Source: Polaromonas sp.
GTDB lineage: Bacteria; Pseudomonadota; Gammaproteobacteria; Burkholderiales; Burkholderiaceae_C
Direction: 5' to 3'
Assembly (NCBI GenBank): GCA_014376885.1
Contig: JACMQR010000115.1
Span: 1 to 30,593, forward strand
Length of the DNA: 30,593 nt
Part shown: positions 1 through 8,891 of the stretch, one piece after another
How the letters are laid out: each line of letters starts with the position of its first letter
Numbering within the stretch: the stretch's first letter is position 1
Notes under the pieces: generated by a model
What the model was told of the DNA's origin: nothing
The model's database searches: none
Seen by the model: the letters and a program-made list of their open reading frames with translations, nothing else
Program-made: the position numbers and the translations under genes

Positions 1-11
1 CTTGTGTCGGG

Positions 12-2234
12 CTAGGCATTTTGCCTTGCCATCGCGCTGCGAAAGGCGCGCACCAGGGTGTCGGACGTGTAAGGTTTTGCAATCAGTTCGAACCCATGCG
101 TTCCTTCTTCATTGACAACCGCGCTGTAGCCGCTGGCCAGCACCATGGCAAGCGCCGGATAGCGGGCGCGCACCGCTTCGGCCAGCTCGACGCCATTGAC
201 TCCGGGCATGATCACATCGGAGAACACCAGGTCGAACTTCGTGCTGTCCCTGGCGAGCAGCTCCAGCGCAGCGGCGCCGCTGGCTGCCCAGGTCGTGTGA
301 TAGTCCAGCGTGTTCAATATTTCGCAGGTCATTTCCGCCAGGGTTTCGTTGTCCTCCACAACCAGCAGGCGCAGGCCGTTGCCGACACTGCCCGACCCGA
401 GCGCCAGCGCCAGCGCTTTTGCGGCTGGCAGGCTTTCGGCGCCGGGCAGGTAAAGGGTGAACACCGAGCCGGCGCCCAACTCGCTTTTGACCTCGACCTC
501 GCCGCCCGACTGCTTGGCAAAGCCGAACACCTGGCTCAGGCCCAGGCCGGTGCCCTTGCCCACCTCCTTGGTGGTGTAGAACGGCTCGAAGATCGCCTGT
601 ATTTTGTTCGGCGCAATGCCGCAGCCGGTGTCAGCCACCGAAATGGCCACAAACCCGCCCGGTCGGGAGCCATGGCCCAGCCCCGCCGGCACGGTGTCGA
701 CCTCTCGCACGGTGATGGTGAGCACGCCGGTGGCATTCATGGCGTCTCGGGCATTGATGACCAGATTGACCAGCGCGGCTTCAAACTGGCTGATGTCGGC
801 CTCGGCAAAGCAGCCGGCGTTGCTGCAGCGCGCATACCGAATTTGCATCTGTGTGCCCAGCAGCGGGCGCACCAGGTCGACCACGCCCTGCACATGGGTA
901 TCGACATCAAACACCTCCGGGCTCAGGGGCTGCTGCCGGGCAAACGCCAGCAACTGGCCCGTCAGCTTGACGGCGCGCCCGACCGTGTCAAAGATCAGGT
1001 TCAGGTACTTGCCATGCTGCTCGGCCGGCAGCTTGTCATTTCTGAGCAATTCGATCGACGAGGTGATCACCGCCAGCAGGTTGTTGAAGTCATGCGCCAC
1101 CCCACCGGTGAGCTGGCCGAGTGCTTCGAGCTTTTGCGACTGGCGCAGCGCGGTTTCAATGCGCAGCAGCTCGGTCGTGCGCTGGTCCAGGGCGCTGCTG
1201 GTCTCGCACAAGGCGATTTCCGCCTGCAGCCGCTGCAGCCAGGCCCAGGTGCGCTCGGCCACCTCACCAACCAGGGCGTGTTCGCACGCTGTCCAGACCC
1301 GCGGTCCGGGCGTGATGACAAACAAGATTGCGGCAAGCCGCCCGTCCTTGATGAGTGGCGCGTTGATGAACGCCCGGCAGCCGATGGCCGCATAGGCCGC
1401 TTCATGCGCCCGGCCGGCGGTCAGGGGGTCGGTGGCGGTGTCGCTGACCGCGACGACCTTGCCGGTCTGCAGGGCCGCAGTCAGCCGGGGTCCGAAATGG
1501 TCGAGACGGCGGCTACCCGGGTCCGCGGACGACGGGCGGGTCGTGCATTTCTTGTCAATTTGCAGCCACTCGCCCGATGGGTCCACCTCGGCGAAACCCA
1601 CGCAGCCGGCGTTCAGATACTCGCCGAGCTTTTCAGCCCCAACAGCCATGACGAACTGCGGCTCGGTGGCGCCGCGCAGCGCGCTGTTGAGTCCGGTCCA
1701 GAACGCCTGGCGTTTTTTTTCTGCGGCCACCAGTTGCTCGGCCCGCACCTGTTCGGTCACTTCAGTGGTGATGCAGTACATCCCGACCACTGCGCCGCTG
1801 TCGTCGCGCAAGGGCAGGTAGGAAAACGACCACCAGGTGGGCTCGGCGTAGCCATTGCGGGTCAGGGTGAGCGGCATCTTTTCGTGGGACGAACCCTGCC
1901 CGGCCAGCGCTTTGCGCACGATCGGCTCCAGGTCGGGCCAGGCTTCGGACCACAGCTCGGCAAACGGCCGGCCGGTTGCGCCCAGCATGCGCGCACCCAG
2001 CATGGGCCGGTAGGCGTCGTTGAAAAACGACAGCAGCTGCGGTCCCCAGCCAATGAACAGGGGCTGCGGACAACCCAGCAGCGTGGCCAGCGTGCTCTTC
2101 AAGGTGCGCGGCCAGGCGTCGAGCGGCCCCAGCGGGGTGCTGCGCCAGTCATGCGCGCGAATCCATGCGCCCATCTCGCCGCCATTGGCCAAAAAGTCCG
2201 GCACCGGCACATCTTGGGTCAGGTTTTTAGTCAT
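12..2234 (-). CDS. Hybrid sensor histidine kinase (PAS-GAF-HisKA-HATPase-REC)
   Basis: This 740-residue protein looks like a soluble hybrid two-component kinase that senses a signal and relays phosphate to its own receiver domain. In order it has a PAS-like region (about residues 25-165), a GAF-like region (about 175-335), a coiled-coil linker, and a HisKA domain with the phospho-acceptor His381 in GGVAHDFNN. The HATPase domain has an N box around Asn494 and G boxes DTGCGI and GKGTGLGLS. A receiver domain follows, with phospho-acceptor Asp673 in FSDVIMPG and conserved Lys720. No transmembrane segments are visible, so it is probably cytosolic. It lies 94 nt downstream of glmS on the same strand. 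The start has no clear Shine-Dalgarno sequence. The signal and any partner are unknown; no separate response-regulator gene is adjacent in the window. Confidence 0.93.
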   Translation of the reverse strand: MTKNLTQDVPVPDFLANGGEMGAWIRAHDWRSTPLGPLDAWPRTLKSTLATLLGCPQPLFIGWGPQLLSFFNDAYRPMLGARMLGATGRPFAELWSEAWPDLEPIVRKALAGQGSSHEKMPLTLTRNGYAEPTWWSFSYLPLRDDSGAVVGMYCITTEVTEQVRAEQLVAAEKKRQAFWTGLNSALRGATEPQFVMAVGAEKLGEYLNAGCVGFAEVDPSGEWLQIDKKCTTRPSSADPGSRRLDHFGPRLTAALQTGKVVAVSDTATDPLTAGRAHEAAYAAIGCRAFINAPLIKDGRLAAILFVITPGPRVWTACEHALVGEVAERTWAWLQRLQAEIALCETSSALDQRTTELLRIETALRQSQKLEALGQLTGGVAHDFNNLLAVITSSIELLRNDKLPAEQHGKYLNLIFDTVGRAVKLTGQLLAFARQQPLSPEVFDVDTHVQGVVDLVRPLLGTQMQIRYARCSNAGCFAEADISQFEAALVNLVINARDAMNATGVLTITVREVDTVPAGLGHGSRPGGFVAISVADTGCGIAPNKIQAIFEPFYTTKEVGKGTGLGLSQVFGFAKQSGGEVEVKSELGAGSVFTLYLPGAESLPAAKALALALGSGSVGNGLRLLVVEDNETLAEMTCEILNTLDYHTTWAASGAAALELLARDSTKFDLVFSDVIMPGVNGVELAEAVRARYPALAMVLASGYSAVVNEEGTHGFELIAKPYTSDTLVRAFRSAMARQNA

Positions 2235-2328
2235 TTTTCATGATAAATCGTGTCGCTGACTTGTATCGTACGACCGCTTTTCTAACGCTGTCAAAGCGAC
2301 CACCGCAAATGAAGCGGCGCCGCGACAG

Positions 2329-4179
2329 TCACTCCACCGTTACACTCTTCGCCAAATTGCGCGGCTTGTCCACATCCGTTCCCCGCGCGCAGGCCGTGTG
2401 GTAGGCCAGCAGCTGCAGCGGCACGACATGCAGCAGCGGGCTGAGCGCGCCGTAGTGCTCGGGCATGCGGATGACATGCACGCCTTCGCTGCTGTCGATG
2501 CGGCTGTCGGCGTCGGCCAGCACATACAGCACGCCGCCCCGGGCGCGCACTTCCTGCATGTTGCTTTTGAGCTTTTCCAGCAGCGCGTCGTTCGGCGCGA
2601 CGGTGACGATGGGCATGGCATTGGTGACCAGCGCCAGCGGGCCGTGCTTGAGCTCGCCGGCCGGATAGGCCTCGGCATGGATGTAGCTGATTTCCTTGAG
2701 CTTGAGCGCACCTTCGAGCGCAATCGGGTAGTGCATGCCGCGGCCCAGGAACAGCGCGTTTTCCTTTTTGGCAAAGTCCTCGGACCAGCTGATGACCTGG
2801 GGCTCGAGCGCCAGCACCGCCTGCAGCGCGGCGGGCAGGTGGCGCAGGGCCTTGAGGTGCGCGGCTTCGTCGGCCTCGCTCAGCCGGTCCTTGGACTGCG
2901 CCAATGCCAGCGTCAGCAAAAAGAGGCCCGCCAGCTGGGCGGTGAAGGCTTTTGTCGAGGCGACGCCGATCTCGACACCGGCGCGGGTGATGTAGGCCAG
3001 CTTGCATTCGCGCACCATGGCGCTGGTGGCGACGTTGCAGATGGTCAGCGTCTGCGTCATGCCTAAAGACTGCGCGTGGCGCAGCGCGGCCAGCGTGTCG
3101 GCGGTTTCGCCGCTCTGGGTGATGGTGACCACCAGCGTGCGCGGGTTGGGCACCGAGGTGCGGTAGCGGTATTCACTGGCGACTTCGACCTGGGTCGGAA
3201 TGCCGGCAATCGACTCCAGCCAGTACTTGGCGGTGCAGCCGCTGTAGTAGCTGGTGCCGCAGGCCAGGATCAAGACCGAGTCGATGTCCTTGAAGGTGCG
3301 GTACGCGCCGTCGCCAAACAGCTCGGGCACGATGCCGGCCACGCCTTCGAGCGTGTCGGCAATGGCGCGCGGCTGCTCGAAGATTTCCTTTTGCATGTAG
3401 TGGCGGTAGGGGCCGAGTTCGGCCGCGCCGCTGTGGGCATGCACCGTCTTGACCTCGCGCTCGGCGCGCTGGCCGTTGCGCTCGAAAATCCAGTACTTGC
3501 CGAGCTGCAGGTCGACCAGGTCGCCTTCTTCCAGGTAGACGATCTGGTCGGTGACGCCGGCCAGGGCCATCGCGTCGCTGGCCAGGAAGGTTTCGCCATG
3601 CTCGGCACCGACGCCCAGAATCAAGGGCGAGCCGGCCCGGGCGCCGACGACGCGGTGCGGCTCGTCCTTGCAGAACGCGGCAATCGCATAGGCGCCGCGC
3701 AATTGCGCCAGGGTAGCCTTCAACGCCTCGAACAGGTCGCCGTCGTACAGGCTGTCCATCAGGTGGACGATGACCTCGGTGTCGGTCTGGCTGTCGAACG
3801 CATAGCCTTTGGCCTGCAGCGCCGCGCGCAATTCGTCGTGGTTTTCAATGATGCCGTTGTGCACCAGCGCCACCTTGCCGGGCCGCGCCGAGCTGCCGGC
3901 GCCGGTGCCGTGGCTGAAATGCGGATGCGCGTTGTGCAGCGCCGGCGCGCCGTGTGTGGCCCAGCGGGTGTGGGCAATGCCGGTGCCGCCTTCGATCTGC
4001 TCGCTGCTGACCTGCGCCTGCAGCTCGGACACGCGCGCCGTGCTGCGCGCGCGCTTGAGGCCATCGGCATACACCGCCACGCCGCACGAGTCGTAGCCCC
4101 GGTATTCGAGCCGCTGCAGGCCCTGCACCAGGATGGGAACAATGTTTCGGCTGGAAACCGCTGCAACGATGCCGCACAT
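2329..4179 (-). CDS. glmS: Glutamine--fructose-6-phosphate aminotransferase (isomerizing)
   Basis: GlmS makes glucosamine-6-phosphate from fructose-6-phosphate and glutamine, the first committed step to UDP-GlcNAc for peptidoglycan and LPS. The start is set at the ATG giving MCGIVAAV, because Cys2 becomes the N-terminal nucleophile after Met removal; an AAGGAG sequence lies upstream at good spacing. The open frame extends 31 codons further, but that would bury the catalytic Cys. The product is 616 residues, close to the usual 609. The N-terminal glutaminase domain ([16 protein letters not shown]) is followed by two SIS sugar-isomerase domains ([20 protein letters not shown]) and ends in the family C-terminus KSVTVE. 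It is transcribed divergently from an Lrp/AsnC regulator. No glmS ribozyme is apparent in the short leader. Confidence 0.97.
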   Translation of the reverse strand: MCGIVAAVSSRNIVPILVQGLQRLEYRGYDSCGVAVYADGLKRARSTARVSELQAQVSSEQIEGGTGIAHTRWATHGAPALHNAHPHFSHGTGAGSSARPGKVALVHNGIIENHDELRAALQAKGYAFDSQTDTEVIVHLMDSLYDGDLFEALKATLAQLRGAYAIAAFCKDEPHRVVGARAGSPLILGVGAEHGETFLASDAMALAGVTDQIVYLEEGDLVDLQLGKYWIFERNGQRAEREVKTVHAHSGAAELGPYRHYMQKEIFEQPRAIADTLEGVAGIVPELFGDGAYRTFKDIDSVLILACGTSYYSGCTAKYWLESIAGIPTQVEVASEYRYRTSVPNPRTLVVTITQSGETADTLAALRHAQSLGMTQTLTICNVATSAMVRECKLAYITRAGVEIGVASTKAFTAQLAGLFLLTLALAQSKDRLSEADEAAHLKALRHLPAALQAVLALEPQVISWSEDFAKKENALFLGRGMHYPIALEGALKLKEISYIHAEAYPAGELKHGPLALVTNAMPIVTVAPNDALLEKLKSNMQEVRARGGVLYVLADADSRIDSSEGVHVIRMPEHYGALSPLLHVVPLQLLAYHTACARGTDVDKPRNLAKSVTVE

Positions 4180-4246
4180 ACAAATCACTCCTTGAAAATA
4201 ATGACCCGATGCTACGGACTGAAGACTTTTAAAGGTGATTAATTTT

Positions 4247-4300
4247 TTCAATTTTTTGAAATTAAATTTCAAAAATAAGTAGTCGTGAAATTAAATTTCT
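4247..4300. promoter_or_regulatory. Candidate Lrp/AsnC operator with tandem palindromes between glmS and lrp
   Basis: This AT-rich stretch lies in the 136-nt divergent gap between glmS and the Lrp/AsnC gene. TGAAATTAAATTTCA at 4257-4271 is a 7+1+7 palindrome. TGAAATTAAATTTCT at 4286-4300 repeats it with one changed end base, 29 bp away centre to centre. A related palindrome, TTCAATTTTTTGAA (4247-4260), overlaps the first copy. Lrp-family proteins are known to bind about 15-bp palindromes, often in multiples, and to autoregulate, so these are reasonable sites for the neighbouring regulator. Binding and the effect on glmS are inference. Confidence 0.6.
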
Positions 4301-4315
4301 TTAACAATACTTTTC

Positions 4316-4825
4316 ATGGAAGAAATAGAACTCGATACGATCGACCTCAAACTGCTGGAATGCCTGCAAAGCGACGCCAGCCTGAGCAACCAGGCGCTGG
4401 CCGAGCGGGTGCATGTGTCGCCGCCGACCGGCCTGCGGCGCGTCAAGCGGCTGCGCGAGGCCGGGCTGATCGAGCGTGAAATCGCGCTGCTCAGCGCCGA
4501 CCGGCTGGCAGCGCTGCTGGGCGCCGGGCTGACTGCGCTGGTCGAGATTTCGCTGGACCGCCAGGGCGCCGACTGGCTGGACGCGTTCGAGGCGCGGGCA
4601 GTGCTTGACGACGCCGTGCAGCAGTGCTACCGGGTGTCGCCGGGGCCGGACTTCATGCTGGTGGTGCATGTGGCCGACATGCCAGGCTACCTGGCACTGG
4701 CGCAGCGGCTGTTCACCAGCGACGCGAACGTGCGCAACGTCAAGGCGTTTTTCAGTGTCAAGCGTGCCAAATTCAAGCCAAAAGTGCTGCTTGTGCTTAC
4801 CGGATCTTCACAAGCAGCTACTTAA
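4316..4825 (+). CDS. Lrp/AsnC family transcriptional regulator
   Basis: This 169-residue protein has the two-domain plan of the Lrp/AsnC family. An N-terminal helix-turn-helix lies at about residues 8-60 (DLKLLECLQSDASLSNQALA, then VSPPTGLRRVKRL), and a C-terminal RAM-type effector domain lies at about 65-155. Family members form octamers or dimers and sense amino acids or other small molecules; the ligand here cannot be told. The gene is divergent from glmS, and the shared gap holds tandem palindromes, suggesting autoregulation and possible control of glmS. No strong Shine-Dalgarno sequence is seen. The last codons (Gln-Ala-Ala-Thr-stop) and the TAA itself lie inside a copy of the 41-nt palindromic repeat, so the native C-terminus appears to have been remodelled by it. 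Confidence 0.9.
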   Translation: MEEIELDTIDLKLLECLQSDASLSNQALAERVHVSPPTGLRRVKRLREAGLIEREIALLSADRLAALLGAGLTALVEISLDRQGADWLDAFEARAVLDDAVQQCYRVSPGPDFMLVVHVADMPGYLALAQRLFTSDANVRNVKAFFSVKRAKFKPKVLLVLTGSSQAAT

Positions 4826-4833
4826 ATCATAGC
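4793..4833 (-). repeat. 41-nt palindromic repeat, copy 1 (supplies the lrp stop codon)
   Basis: Read on the minus strand, the 17-nt core is GCTATGATTTAAGTAGC (4833 to 4817), followed by a 24-nt arm that begins TGCTTGTG and ends GTAAGCAC. On the plus strand the core is read as Ala168-Thr169-stop of the Lrp-family gene, with the core's first base as codon position 1. Six related cores occur elsewhere in the window. Confidence 0.75.
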
Positions 4834-4915
4834 AACAAGATTTTTGCCGAGCACGGCGGGCGGGGCGTTTAGGCGGTTAGGCTGTTTCATCCCCGCCCGT
4901 CCCGTTCTGGCTGGG

Positions 4916-5088
4916 CCTGCGCTGACCCGGAAAAACGGGATCAGGGCGGCGCGCTGTTTGAGCGCAGCGAGTTTGCGCCGACCCCCGTTTTTTCGGGTCA
5001 GCGCAGGTTGCCCGAAGCGCAGCGCAGGGCCCCAGACAGCCGGGTCGCCTTTTCTTTGGTGGCTTTCTTTTGGCGAAGCAAAAGAAAG
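4916..5088. repeat. Structured intergenic repeat region (long inverted repeat plus A/T-rich hairpin)
   Basis: The 367-nt gap between lrp and glmU has no convincing gene. It holds a 24-nt inverted repeat with one mismatch, arms 4916-4939 and 4984-5007 (inner part CGGGTCAGCGC and its complement), around a 44-nt spacer. Downstream is a perfect 10-bp hairpin, CTTTCTTTTG (5063-5072), loop GCGAAG, CAAAAGAAAG (5079-5088). Elements with this TTTCTTTGG / GCAAAAGAAAG look are, from general knowledge, scattered through beta- and gammaproteobacterial intergenic regions. It may also serve as a terminator between the convergent lrp and glmU genes. No second copy exists in this window. Confidence 0.6.
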
Positions 5089-5192
5089 TTACTTGCCCCC
5101 GGGCAACCCCCGGTCAGCAAGACCAAGCAGCATTAACCAGCCATGAATTCAATATCGATCAGCGCAAGCAATTAAAGCGCAAACAGCCAAAC

Positions 5193-6611
5193 TCAACCCT
5201 TCGGCTTCTTCGCCGGACGCGCCCAGTTCGCAATATTCACCTGCTTGCCCCGCGCCACGCTCAAGACCCCGGCCGGCACCTCTTGGGTGATGGTCGAGCC
5301 GCCGCCCACCGTCGCGCCCGCGCCAATCGTCAGCGGCGCCACCAGCACGCAGTTGCTGCCGATGTGCGCATCGGCCTCGATCACCGTGCGGTGCTTGTTG
5401 GCGCCGTCGTAGTTGGCGGTGATGCTGCCGGCGCCGTAGTTGACGCGCTCGCCCACCGAGCAATCGCCCAGGTAGGCCAGGTGATTCGCCTTGGCGCCCC
5501 GGGCCAGGGTGGAATTCTTGACCTCGACAAAGTTGCCAATGTGCACCTCGGCGCCCAAACGGGCGCCGGGCCGCAGCCGGGCAAACGGGCCGACGAGCGC
5601 GCCCTGGCCGACCGTGACGCCCAGCGCCTCGCCCTCAATGTGGCTGAACGGGTGGATCACCGCGCCGGCTTCGATCACCGCATTGGCGATCACGCAGTTC
5701 GCGCCAATGCGCACGCCGTCCCCCAGGCTGACGCGGCCTTCGAACAGGCAGTTCACATCGATCTCGACATCCTGGCCGCAGTCCAGCGTGCCGCGCAGGT
5801 CAATCCGCGCCGGGTCGGCCAGGCGCACGCCCTGCTCCATCAGGCCGACCGCCAGGCGCTGCTGGTAGACCCGCTCCAGCTCGGCCAGCTGAACCGGGCT
5901 GTTCACGCCGGCGACCTGGGGCGCGTCCGTGATCTGGTGCGCCACCACCGCCACGCCATCGGCGACTGCAAACTTGACGATGTCGGTCAGGTAATACTCG
6001 GCCTGGGCATTCTGGTTGTCCAGTCGGGCCAGCCAGCGGCGCAGCAGCCGGGTAGGCACGGCCATGATGCCGCTGTAGATTTCATGAATCGCGCGCTCGG
6101 CGTCGCTGGCGTCCTTGTGCTCGACGATGGCGCGCACCTGGCTCGACGGCTGCGCGCCGGCGCGCACAATGCGGCCATAACCCGCCGGATCGGCCATGTT
6201 CAGCGTGAGCAATGCCAGCCGCTGGCCGGCGCATTGCGCCAGGAGCGCCTGCAGGGTGGCGGCCTGGGTCAACGGCACGTCGCCCGACAGCACCAGGGTG
6301 ATGCCGTCGTCCTGCAAAAAAGGCAGCGCCTGCTGCACCGCATGGCCGGTGCCCAGCTGCGGCTCCTGGCGCGCAAACGTCACGCCCAGGCCGGCCGCGC
6401 CGCCCGCCATGCCGGCGCAGGCCGCTTCAACCTGCAGCGCGCCATGGCCGGTGATGATGACCGCCTGGCGGGCCGCCAGCCGACTGGCGCAGTCCAGCAC
6501 ATGCGCCAGCAAAGCGCGTCCGCCCAATCGGTGCAACACTTTGGGCAAACTGCTTTTCATCCGCGTGCCTTTGCCGGCGGCCATGATGACAACGTCAAGA
6601 GGGATGGACAT
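5193..6611 (-). CDS. glmU: Bifunctional GlcNAc-1-phosphate uridyltransferase / GlcN-1-phosphate acetyltransferase
   Basis: GlmU performs the last two steps to UDP-GlcNAc: acetylation of glucosamine-1-phosphate and then uridylylation. The product is 472 residues (E. coli enzyme 456). The N-terminal pyrophosphorylase domain carries the nucleotide-binding signature MAAGKGTRM followed by LPKVLHRLGG near residue 10. The C-terminal part is a left-handed beta-helix acetyltransferase, seen as hexapeptide repeats from about residue 260, with the active-site region LRPGARLG...HIGNFVEVK and the conserved NYGAGSITANYDG. It ends in a short basic tail, KKPKG. It lies 1.0 kb from glmS on the same strand but with an oppositely oriented lrp between them, so the two are not one operon. 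It is divergent from the lipoprotein gene, with 109 nt between starts. Confidence 0.97.
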   Translation of the reverse strand: MSIPLDVVIMAAGKGTRMKSSLPKVLHRLGGRALLAHVLDCASRLAARQAVIITGHGALQVEAACAGMAGGAAGLGVTFARQEPQLGTGHAVQQALPFLQDDGITLVLSGDVPLTQAATLQALLAQCAGQRLALLTLNMADPAGYGRIVRAGAQPSSQVRAIVEHKDASDAERAIHEIYSGIMAVPTRLLRRWLARLDNQNAQAEYYLTDIVKFAVADGVAVVAHQITDAPQVAGVNSPVQLAELERVYQQRLAVGLMEQGVRLADPARIDLRGTLDCGQDVEIDVNCLFEGRVSLGDGVRIGANCVIANAVIEAGAVIHPFSHIEGEALGVTVGQGALVGPFARLRPGARLGAEVHIGNFVEVKNSTLARGAKANHLAYLGDCSVGERVNYGAGSITANYDGANKHRTVIEADAHIGSNCVLVAPLTIGAGATVGGGSTITQEVPAGVLSVARGKQVNIANWARPAKKPKG

Positions 6612-6720
6612 GAGATTTCCTGTAGATTTTGGGCGGCCGCAAACGGCCCGAAGGCGCCTGCACCGGGGCCGTTGTGAAAACGCTGCCGAGCGATTTTTTC
6701 CGCGCCCTGCAAACCGCCTG

Positions 6721-7587
6721 GTGCGCCGGATTATCGGTGCGCTTGGCCTGCTGGCCTGTGCCGGAATTTTGCAGGGCTGCAGCGTCCTGAAGCTGGCCTA
6801 CAACCAGGCGCCCGAGCTGGCCTACCGGTACCTTGACGCCCATCTGGACTTCACCAGCGAGCAAAGCGTGCAGGTCAAGGCCCGGCTGCAGCAGCTCCAG
6901 GCCTGGCACCGCCAGACCCAGCTGCCGGCCTATGCGGGCCTGCTGCAGCAGCTGCAGGGGCAGCTTTCAAGGGACACCACGCCCACCCAGGCCTGCACGG
7001 TGGCGGCCGATGTGCGCGGCAAGCTCGACACCCTGGCCCGCCAGGCCGAGCCACTGGCCGCGTCCCTGGCCGGCTCGCTGGACGCTGGCCAGCTGCGGCA
7101 TCTGGCGCAAAAATTCGCCAAGGACAATGCCAAGGAAGACGCCGAACGGCTGGCGGGCAACCCCGAAGCCCGCCAGGAAAAGCGCCTTCAGCAGGCGCTG
7201 GAGCGGGCCGAGCGCCTGTACGGCCCGCTGAACAACGCGCAGCAGGCGCTGCTGGCCCGGCGCCTGGAGCAGTCGCGGTTTGACACCCGGCTGTCGTTTG
7301 CCGAAAAACAGCGCCGCCAGCGCGATGCCCTGGCGACCCTGCAGCCCCTGGCGGGCGGCCAGGCGTCCCCCGAGCAAGCCCTGGCCGCCGTGCGCGGGCT
7401 GGCAGAGCGCGCCCTGGTGTCGCCCGACCCGGCCTACCGCGCCTACCTTGACCAGCTGGGCCAGGACAACTGCCAGGCGTTTGCCGACCTGCACAACAGC
7501 ACCAGCGCGGCCCAGCGCAGCCAGGCGGTCGGCACCCTGCGGGCCTACATGCAGGACATCCAGACGCTGAGCGCCCGAAAATCCTGA
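6721..7587 (+). CDS. Putative outer-membrane lipoprotein, DUF6279-like
   Basis: The product is 288 residues with a lipoprotein signal peptide: two Arg, a hydrophobic stretch (IIGALGLLACAGI), then lipobox LQGC with lipidated Cys20. I chose the GTG at 6721 because it places this signal at the N-terminus. The frame stays open far upstream over glmU, but that extension is shadow sequence. The start of the mature protein (SVLKLAYNQAPELAYRYLDAHLDF) resembles DUF6279 lipoproteins of unknown function. The rest is Gln/Ala/Leu-rich and probably helical, with EQSVQVKARLQQLQAWHR near residue 45. It sits alone between divergent glmU and the downstream LysR gene. The start codon is not certain, as no clear ribosome binding site is seen. 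Confidence 0.8.
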   Translation: MRRIIGALGLLACAGILQGCSVLKLAYNQAPELAYRYLDAHLDFTSEQSVQVKARLQQLQAWHRQTQLPAYAGLLQQLQGQLSRDTTPTQACTVAADVRGKLDTLARQAEPLAASLAGSLDAGQLRHLAQKFAKDNAKEDAERLAGNPEARQEKRLQQALERAERLYGPLNNAQQALLARRLEQSRFDTRLSFAEKQRRQRDALATLQPLAGGQASPEQALAAVRGLAERALVSPDPAYRAYLDQLGQDNCQAFADLHNSTSAAQRSQAVGTLRAYMQDIQTLSARKS

Positions 7588-7827
7588 CATCGGCTGGCAA
7601 TGCCAGGCCGTCAGGCCCCGGCCTTGGCGCAGGCCAGCCAGGAAGCGGCGCGGCGCGCTGGCCTGCCAGCTGACCCAGGCCAATGCAGCGGCGCCTTGTC
7701 CACCGGACGCGCCGGACGCACCAGGGGCGCCGGATGCGCGGGATGGGACATCGGGCCAGGACTCCATGACCACGGTTTGCCCGGCCAGGCGGCATGCCCC
7801 GCCCAATGAAAACGCGCTACGCTATTC

Positions 7828-7842
7828 ATGCTTTTGACGCAT
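7828..7842. promoter_or_regulatory. Candidate LysR-type binding box upstream of the lysR gene
   Basis: ATGC-N7-GCAT is an interrupted palindrome of the T-N11-A form used by LysR-type regulators (T at 7829, A at 7841). It ends 31 nt before the start of the LysR-type gene, a position fitting autoregulation. No divergent target gene is present. The surrounding 286-nt gap (7588-7873) shows no other gene or clear terminator. The motif is short and could occur by chance. Confidence 0.35.
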
Positions 7843-7873
7843 CAATCAGCCCCTCCACCTTCATTTTCTGCCC

Positions 7874-8848
7874 ATGCCGCGATCCCCTACCCATCTGCGT
7901 TCCCGACCGATTGCCGCCGGACAGCTGCGCGCCTTCGAGGCGGTGGCCCGGCACCTTAATTTCCGCGCCGCGTCCGAGGAGTTGTCGCTCACCCAGTCGG
8001 CGGTCAGCCGGCAGATCCAGGGCCTGGAGGACGATGTCGGCGTCAGCCTGTTTTTGCGCCACACCCGGGCGGTGGAGCTGACCGGCGCAGGCGCCCAGCT
8101 GCTGCGCGCCGTCGTGCCCTCGCTCGAGCGCATCGACGGCGCGGTGCGGCTGATCCGCCAGAGCGCCGGGCGTAAAAGCGTGGCCATCAGCACCTGGGCG
8201 TCGTTTGCCTCCATGTGGCTGATTCCCCGGCTGGAGGCTTTCCAGCAGGCCCATCCGGACATCGACATCCGCATCGACGCCACCGACAACCCGGTGGACC
8301 TGGACACCACCGATGTCGACCTGGCACTGCGCTATGCCCGGCCCGGCCAGGTGCCGCCGCAGGCCGAGAAATTGTTTGGCGAGCAGCTCACGCCGGTGAT
8401 CAGCCCCTGGCTGCTGCAAAGCGGTCCTCGCCTGGCCCAGGCGCAGGACCTGGCCCGGTTTGCGCTTGTCGAAGCCAGCGACGCCCACCGCACCCAGCAT
8501 TTGGAATGGCTGACCTGGCAGCGCTGGTTCGACACCCAGCAGCTCAGCGGTTTTGTGCCCAGGCGCTGGCTGTATTTCAACTATGCCCACCAGATCGCCC
8601 AGGCCGCCGTGAGCGGCCAGGGCGTGGCGCTGGCGCGCATGCCGCTGATTGCCGACAGCCTGACCAGCGGCGCGCTGGTCGAGGCCCTGCCCAACCGGCG
8701 CATGGACTCGCCCATGGCCTACTGGCTGATCGTCGGCCCGCGCAATGCGGCGCGGCCCGAGGTGCAGGCGTTTTGCCGCTGGATCACCGCCCAGGCCGCG
8801 CTGACCCGCGAGGCGATTGGCGAGCTGGCGCCTGCTGCCACCAGCTAG
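7874..8848 (+). CDS. LysR-type transcriptional regulator, GcvA-like
   Basis: The product is 324 residues, typical for the family. The N-terminal winged helix-turn-helix is at about residues 15-75 (LRAFEAVARHLNFRAASEEL, then LTQSAVSRQIQGLED and FLRHTRAVELTGAG). It is followed by a periplasmic-binding-protein-like ligand domain (about 100-310) with the GcvA/TrpI-like segments WLIPRLEAFQQAHPDIDIRI and DVDLALRYARPG. The effector is unknown. Two upstream starts are conceivable, but the ATG at 7874 leaves a normal-length N-terminus. It is convergent with the cyclo-ligase gene, from which a bidirectional hairpin separates it. With no divergent neighbour, its regulon cannot be read from context. Confidence 0.92.
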   Translation: MPRSPTHLRSRPIAAGQLRAFEAVARHLNFRAASEELSLTQSAVSRQIQGLEDDVGVSLFLRHTRAVELTGAGAQLLRAVVPSLERIDGAVRLIRQSAGRKSVAISTWASFASMWLIPRLEAFQQAHPDIDIRIDATDNPVDLDTTDVDLALRYARPGQVPPQAEKLFGEQLTPVISPWLLQSGPRLAQAQDLARFALVEASDAHRTQHLEWLTWQRWFDTQQLSGFVPRRWLYFNYAHQIAQAAVSGQGVALARMPLIADSLTSGALVEALPNRRMDSPMAYWLIVGPRNAARPEVQAFCRWITAQAALTREAIGELAPAATS

Positions 8849-8891
8849 ATTCAGGCATTAAATATGCATTAACTGCCTGTCAGGTATAGAG

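Noticed and set aside
21..2243. A 740-codon open frame on the plus strand opposite the sensor kinase
   Set aside because: It has no recognisable domain, and the minus-strand kinase has complete motifs. Long antisense frames are common in DNA with this GC content.
4180..4246. A glmS ribozyme in the glmS leader
   Set aside because: The leader is short and AT-rich with no ribozyme-like pairing; these ribozymes are known mainly from Gram-positive bacteria.
4180..4315. Specific sigma-70 -35/-10 boxes for glmS and lrp
   Set aside because: The region is so AT-rich that several poor matches exist on both strands and none stands out.
5110..5185. Possible degraded copies of the 41-nt palindromic element near AAGCAGCATTAACCAGC and GCGCAAGCAATTAAAGCGC
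   Set aside because: The arm-like bases are present but the 17-nt core spacing is not kept.
6196..6720. Upstream extension of the DUF6279-like lipoprotein frame
   Set aside because: It overlaps glmU antisense and would bury the lipoprotein signal peptide.
7588..7827. Short plus-strand open frame and GC-rich inverted repeats after the lipoprotein gene
   Set aside because: The frame has no start signal or recognisable content, and the repeats are short with no T run.
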